From a virus, in the IMG/VR virus record IMGVR_UViG_3300045107_000843, positions 1 through 33,247 of that record: a stretch of DNA of 33,247 bases, one strand, 5' to 3'. The stretch's first letter is position 1. Each line of letters opens with the position of its first letter. The notes below the pieces were generated by a model. It was not told the origin of the DNA and ran no database searches. It saw nothing but the letters and a program-made list of their open reading frames with translations. The position numbers were made by a program, and so were the translations under genes. Positions 30,230-33,247 of this stretch are shown here, piece by piece.

Positions 30230-30883
30230 GCAGGCGCGCAATGTGTCCTCGGCCGCCTTCATCGCATCTTCCTCGATGCCTGGCGCGGCGCGCCGCCCCT
30301 TCTTCGATCGGCTGCCGCCAAAATAGGTAGCCACCTTCTGCGCGTGCGCGGCCACGGTGTGGCGGTCCACGCCGTGCTTCGCCGCGAGGTCGCTGAACGA
30401 CGGCCGTTGCGACTTCGGGGCGAACTGCATCAGCACGTATTCCCGGCGAAGCAGGCTGTTGGACGTGCACCCTGCCAGTGCGGTGCGGCGGACATGGTCG
30501 GCAAGGTAGCTGATCGCGTTCTGCCATTCCTGGCTGAACTTGTGGCCGGAGCAGCAGGAGGCCTTGCAGTCGCAGGGCACGGTCGGTGGCGCTGAGCGCG
30601 CGATCAGAAGCGCCACCTTGAGCGGGCCCAGCTGCTGAATCTCCTGGCGCACCATCCCCGCCTGCGCGGCGCCGTCGAGCCCGGCCAGGCCGGAGCCTTC
30701 CCCGCGCGTGGTGTCAGCCATCCGGTTCATCACCGGCCGGTCGTACGCGCCTTCGGAGAAGTGGAAGGCGAACGTAAGCGCTGCATGCGCGCTCGCGAAC
30801 AGCGGATCCTCTTTCATAGTCTGACTACCCCTGGTTGTTTCCCGTGAAACTTGAGGTTCTTCTTCAAGTACGGCTTCGGTCAT
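30218..30883 (-). CDS. Zinc/HTH protein, candidate late-gene antiterminator (Q-like)
   Basis: The 221-aa protein has a Cys/His cluster CDCKASCCSGH (C104, C106, C110, C111, H114) followed by a helix with EWQNAISYLADHV, another Cys139, and a helix-turn-helix-like end (about 161-190: FSDLAAKHGVDRHTVAAHAQ). These features fit a DNA- or RNA-polymerase-associated regulator. It lies immediately upstream of a strong promoter and terminator that precede all late genes. This is the layout of lambda Q, pR' and tR', which is why I call it Q-like; sequence similarity to known Q families was not tested. The ATG overlaps the upstream gene's stop region. Confidence 0.6.
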   Translation of the reverse strand: MTEAVLEEEPQVSRETTRGSQTMKEDPLFASAHAALTFAFHFSEGAYDRPVMNRMADTTRGEGSGLAGLDGAAQAGMVRQEIQQLGPLKVALLIARSAPPTVPCDCKASCCSGHKFSQEWQNAISYLADHVRRTALAGCTSNSLLRREYVLMQFAPKSQRPSFSDLAAKHGVDRHTVAAHAQKVATYFGGSRSKKGRRAAPGIEEDAMKAAEDTLRACGLI

Positions 30884-31194
30884 GATCCCTCCCTTGTTTC
30901 ACTTGGCGCGCGGATGAGCCGCACGCCGACGAAGGTGCCAACCTTCGAATCGTCGGCAAAGCTGTAAGTCAGGTGCAGCACATCCTTGGCCTGGCAGGTG
31001 ATTGGGCGCGCGAACGTGAGGGTTGTGGGGCCTTCGGTCGCCAGCGGCCTGGTGTTCCACAGATCAACGCTCTCCGCCGTCGCTCCGCAGCCCTCGCACT
31101 CCGGACCGGTTTTGCCCTCACCGTTCATCCAGCCCTTCGCGTCGATATCCGTGCTGCCGCAGAATGGGCAGGGAAGAAGGACTTCCCCGCTCAT
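30880..31194 (-). CDS. Lar-like restriction alleviation zinc-ribbon protein
   Basis: The 104-aa protein begins with the Lar_restr_allev pattern LLPCPFCGSTDI, then ECEGCGATAESVDLWNTRP (C9, C12, C33, C36 as zinc ligands). Members help phages against host type I restriction, although many phage copies are unproven. After residue 55 a C-terminal extension (TLTFARPITCQAKDVLHLTY) of unknown role follows. ATGA overlap with the upstream gene marks the start. Confidence 0.75.
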   Translation of the reverse strand: MSGEVLLPCPFCGSTDIDAKGWMNGEGKTGPECEGCGATAESVDLWNTRPLATEGPTTLTFARPITCQAKDVLHLTYSFADDSKVGTFVGVRLIRAPSETREGS

Positions 31195-31394
31195 GGGCGC
31201 CTCGTCAGTGCTTTGGTGCGCGCGCGGTGCTCGTGATCGTCGCGGCAGTCCTGGTCGCAGAACAGGCCTACGGCCAGCGGCTCCTCGCAGTTGTAGCAGG
31301 CGCCGATCGGGCGCAGCTCCGGCGCGCGTGTGCGCAGCGCGCGCTCCAGTGATTGTTCTATCTCGTCAGATGCGAGATCAGCGATGTCGGGCAT
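31191..31394 (-). CDS. Small zinc-finger protein
   Basis: The 67-aa protein has an N-terminal acidic helix and the Cys pattern CYNCEEPLAVGLFCDQDC (C33, C36, C46, C50), a treble-clef or TraR/DksA-like zinc ribbon. GGAGGGG lies just before the ATG. Such small zinc proteins are common in phage early regions; function is unknown. Confidence 0.75.
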   Translation of the reverse strand: MPDIADLASDEIEQSLERALRTRAPELRPIGACYNCEEPLAVGLFCDQDCRDDHEHRARTKALTRRP

Positions 31395-31418
31395 TTCCCC
31401 TCCTTATAGTGTTGCGGG

Positions 31419-31634
31419 CTACCGTGCCCAAACTTTGCGAATTGCGACGAGGGGCAGGCGCCCCAGGCTGTAGCAGACCCCCACCAGCACCGGCACAAGC
31501 ACAGGCGCGAGGGTCCACCACCAGGTGATCGCCACCGCGCCGCTGAGCTTCAGCGTGAGCAGCACCACCTGCGCCACGGCGAGCACGCACAGGAATGCGA
31601 TGGCAACCAGAAAATTGCGGTCCTTCTCGTTCAT
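31419..31634 (-). CDS. Small membrane protein
   Basis: The 71-aa protein has two hydrophobic helices (LVAIAFLCVLAVAQVVLLTL and ITWWWTLAPVLVPVLVGV) and a basic C-terminus (IRKVWAR). The start at 31634 (MNEKDRNF) is preferred because GAGAGGA lies upstream. The longer frame to 31655 lacks such a site. No family was recognised. Confidence 0.65.
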   Translation of the reverse strand: MNEKDRNFLVAIAFLCVLAVAQVVLLTLKLSGAVAITWWWTLAPVLVPVLVGVCYSLGRLPLVAIRKVWAR

Positions 31635-31689
31635 GGTGCTGGTCCTCTCGATCAACCTTGTTATTTGGTCAACGTGGTCATTTGTTGTC

Positions 31690-31717
31690 TTTTAAAACCC
31701 CGCCCCGAAGGGCGAGG
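31690..31717 (-). terminator. Rho-independent terminator
   Basis: An 8-bp stem, CCCCGCCC (31698-31705) with GGGCGAGG (31710-31717), one G-U pair in RNA, UUCG-type loop, followed by TTTTAAA. It lies between the 31746 gene and the 31634 gene. Confidence 0.75.
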
Positions 31718-31745
31718 TTCGATGCATCGACGTGTTGCTGATGGC

Positions 31746-32051
31746 TTAGACGTTGCGCGTGGTGTCGCGCATTCGCCAGTTCATGTAACCGTCGCGCTGG
31801 GCCACCACGCTGCGCAGGACCACGGCAATACGCTCCGCCCCGGCTACGCCGGGACTTCGCGCGCCGTGGACCGGGCCGGCGGGAGTCGGGTTCATATCCA
31901 GGATTGCGATGCTCAGGTCATGTGCCTGCATCGCGTGGGCCACGGCCTTGTCAGGCGCATAGGCGTCGCCGGGGCTGAATGCCACGGCGCAGACGATGGC
32001 CACCAGGCAGATCGCCAGGAAGCCACGCAGGGAGTGCAACAACTTCGTCAT
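31746..32051 (-). CDS. Small secreted protein
   Basis: The 101-aa protein starts best at the second ATG (32051), with AGGAG six bases upstream. The N-terminus is a signal peptide, KLLHSLRGFLAICLVAIVCA, with an AYA-type cleavage site near residue 32. The remainder has no recognisable domain. A secreted small phage protein might act in the periplasm, for example in superinfection exclusion; this is not supported beyond topology. Confidence 0.65.
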   Translation of the reverse strand: MTKLLHSLRGFLAICLVAIVCAVAFSPGDAYAPDKAVAHAMQAHDLSIAILDMNPTPAGPVHGARSPGVAGAERIAVVLRSVVAQRDGYMNWRMRDTTRNV

Positions 32052-32097
32052 GCTCATCTCCTTCTATCGCCGGTGGTGGGCGCCGGCACCCTTACTT

Positions 32098-32571
32098 CTA
32101 TGCGGGCGCGCCCGGCTCCAGCGTGCAAAGCCACTTCGCGAAGGTGGCGTTCGACAGCGCCTCCGCGCAGCGTTTCTCCCGGATGTGGGCGATGGCCGTG
32201 CTCGGATACCAGCCGTCCCGGATCAGCGCCAGTGCGACGATCAGGCCCGAACGGTTCCAGCCGGCTTCGCAGTGCACCAGCGTGGGCCCGAGCTTCCGGC
32301 AGGCACGCACCTGGTCCGCGATCATCACCAGCCGGTCCACCGGCGGCAGCGACGGGCCGTCCATGAACGGGTAGATGGTGATGTGCTGGCCCGCGCGCGG
32401 CGCGTGGTGGGGCTTTCCATACAGGTCGAACACGAATTCAAAGCGCCGGTGCCCCTCGGCCGCGTCGTACCCTGGCCAGCCGCCCTGCCAGAGGTCGCCA
32501 TCGATCAGCGAATAGTGGCCGGTCGGGCGCAGCCAGTCGCTGCTGTTCAGAGTCGTGCCGTTGGTGATCAC
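32098..32571 (-). CDS. Dual-specificity protein phosphatase
   Basis: The protein tyrosine/dual-specificity phosphatase active site HCEAGWNRSG (HCx5R) is complete: Cys101 and Arg107 from the GTG start, with Asp in IYPFMDG as candidate general acid. The likely start is GTG at 32571, which overlaps the upstream TGA (GTGA) and has GATGGGGG before it; an ATG at 32598 would give nine more residues (166 aa total). It may remove phosphates from host or phage proteins during takeover; the target is unknown. Confidence 0.85.
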   Translation of the reverse strand: MITNGTTLNSSDWLRPTGHYSLIDGDLWQGGWPGYDAAEGHRRFEFVFDLYGKPHHAPRAGQHITIYPFMDGPSLPPVDRLVMIADQVRACRKLGPTLVHCEAGWNRSGLIVALALIRDGWYPSTAIAHIREKRCAEALSNATFAKWLCTLEPGAPA

Positions 32572-33014
32572 GCTACCCCCATCAGTTGCTTCAGCCATTG
32601 AATGCCGCGCTCATCGCGCACGGCCGCTCCGTCCACCTCGATCACGCGCCAGCCCGCCAGCAGCGACAGGGCGCGCTTCTCGATATCGGCGGCGGCGCGC
32701 GCTTTCACCCGGTGCGCTCCGCCCTGCACCTCCACGCCAATGCGCAGCGCCGGCCATGCGAAGTCCAGGCGGAAGTCCCGGCCGGTGATGTGGAAGTACT
32801 CGGTCACCGGCGCCGGCAGGCCGTGGGCGGCGATCTGCTGCTCGAAGCGCACTTCAAGCTGGCTGCGCTCGCGCGGCGGCTTGATATCGGCCTGCACCTC
32901 GGCGCGGCCGGGCGACTGCCGGCGGTCGGCAGGTTGCTCCCCGGCAATGCCGCGCACGCCGCCGGCGGCCACGCGCTCGGCCACCATTTCGCGCGTCCAC
33001 CGCACCTCGCTCAT
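32568..33014 (-). CDS. PD-(D/E)XK endonuclease-like protein (DUF559/Vsr-like)
   Basis: The 148-aa protein has the nuclease core FRLDFAWPALRIGVEVQGG (D84, E95, Q97) and later DIEKRALSLLAGWRVIEVDG, matching the DUF559/Vsr superfamily. The usual Lys of ExK is Gln here (EVQ). Such proteins may be nicking enzymes or resolvase-like. It starts by ATGA overlap with the FtsK-gamma gene. Confidence 0.82.
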   Translation of the reverse strand: MSEVRWTREMVAERVAAGGVRGIAGEQPADRRQSPGRAEVQADIKPPRERSQLEVRFEQQIAAHGLPAPVTEYFHITGRDFRLDFAWPALRIGVEVQGGAHRVKARAAADIEKRALSLLAGWRVIEVDGAAVRDERGIQWLKQLMGVA

Positions 33015-33247
33015 TTCACTAGCCTCCGGCGCCCGTACTGGTCCATCTTGGTGACCACGCCGCCGGCCTCCAATTGCTCAAGAAGCGCAGCAGCGCGGTT
33101 CCAGCCGATGCGCAGGCTGCGTTGGATGATCGAGATACCGATGTACTTGTGGTTCCCGCGCACTACTTCCGCCGCTTTTTCGTAGAGTTCGTCGCGATCG
33201 GCGGCGGGCCCAGGGACCGCTCTCTCGCCGCTATCGCAAGCAGCTGC
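33011..33247 (-). CDS. C-terminal part of a protein with an FtsK-gamma DNA-binding domain (partial)
   Basis: The visible 78 residues read from the window edge include DELYEKAAEVVRGN, then the winged-helix signature IIQRSLRIGWNRAAALLEQL, EAGGVVTKMDQYGRRRLVK. This matches the FtsK-gamma domain (its bacterial form has VQRxFRIGYNRAA) that reads KOPS motifs in chromosomes. The Asn and Arg of WNRAA correspond to DNA-contacting residues. The part beyond the window edge decides if a motor domain is present. The stop overlaps the nuclease start by ATGA. Confidence 0.85.
   Translation of the reverse strand, partial: AAACDSGERAVPGPAADRDELYEKAAEVVRGNHKYIGISIIQRSLRIGWNRAAALLEQLEAGGVVTKMDQYGRRRLVK

Noticed and set aside
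31660-31690. Operator made of two TGGTCA direct repeats (31666 and 31675)
   Set aside because: Only six bases repeated twice and no promoter at sensible spacing; could be chance.

Overview
The window is the virion-assembly, lysis and late-control part of a contractile-tailed (myovirus) Caudoviricetes genome, either a phage or a prophage. It is GC-rich, and nearly every gene lies on the minus strand, so the biological reading order runs from base 33247 down to base 1. The product types, high GC and gene order suggest a phage of a betaproteobacterium such as a Burkholderiales host. That host call is inference only; no host gene is present.

Layout in transcription order. (1) 33247-30218, pre-late block: the end of a gene carrying an FtsK-gamma DNA-binding domain, a PD-(D/E)XK nuclease, a dual-specificity phosphatase, small membrane and zinc proteins, a Lar-like restriction-alleviation protein, and a zinc/HTH protein placed like a lambda Q late regulator. 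(2) 30217-29262, control region: a near-consensus sigma70 promoter, a strong terminator about 60 nt downstream of it, a tRNA-Met(CAU), and about 560 nt of non-coding sequence full of hairpins and long-range helices. I read this last part as a candidate large ornate phage RNA. (3) 29261-20168, packaging and head: small and large terminase, DUF1073 portal, Mu F-like minor head protein, a NUDIX-LPD3-protease-scaffold fusion with an apparent nested scaffold gene, a decoration-type protein, and the DUF2184 major capsid protein. (4) 20105-14628, neck and tail: connector and terminator proteins, DUF3383 sheath, tube, and tail chaperones with a -1 frameshift. (5) 14644-5823, tape measure with tail lysozyme, Dit-like protein, plug, hub, spike, gp25-like wedge, baseplate J, DUF2612, tail fibre and fibre chaperone. 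(6) 5764-2524, lysis region: membrane protein (holin candidate), GH19 endolysin, DUF6527 protein, a small membrane protein, and the inner/outer spanin pair. A plus-strand methyltransferase 'moron' interrupts this region. (7) 2442-1: an exported protein of unknown role, a protein with eleven exact-length 20-residue repeats, and a secreted thermonuclease.

How it works together: most late genes overlap by ATGA or GTGA, or are nearly contiguous, as in one long late transcript. Several highly expressed structural genes are preceded by a hairpin, a U-tract and then the Shine-Dalgarno sequence. Such hairpins would act as terminators unless RNA polymerase were made terminator-resistant, which fits the Q/promoter/terminator layout at 30.1-30.9 kb. 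Two plus-strand genes (a zinc ribbon protein at 18980 and the methyltransferase at 4491) lie against this transcript. The strongest candidates for something undescribed are the structured RNA locus next to the tRNA, the initiator/elongator-hybrid tRNA-Met, and the FtsK-gamma protein at the right edge.
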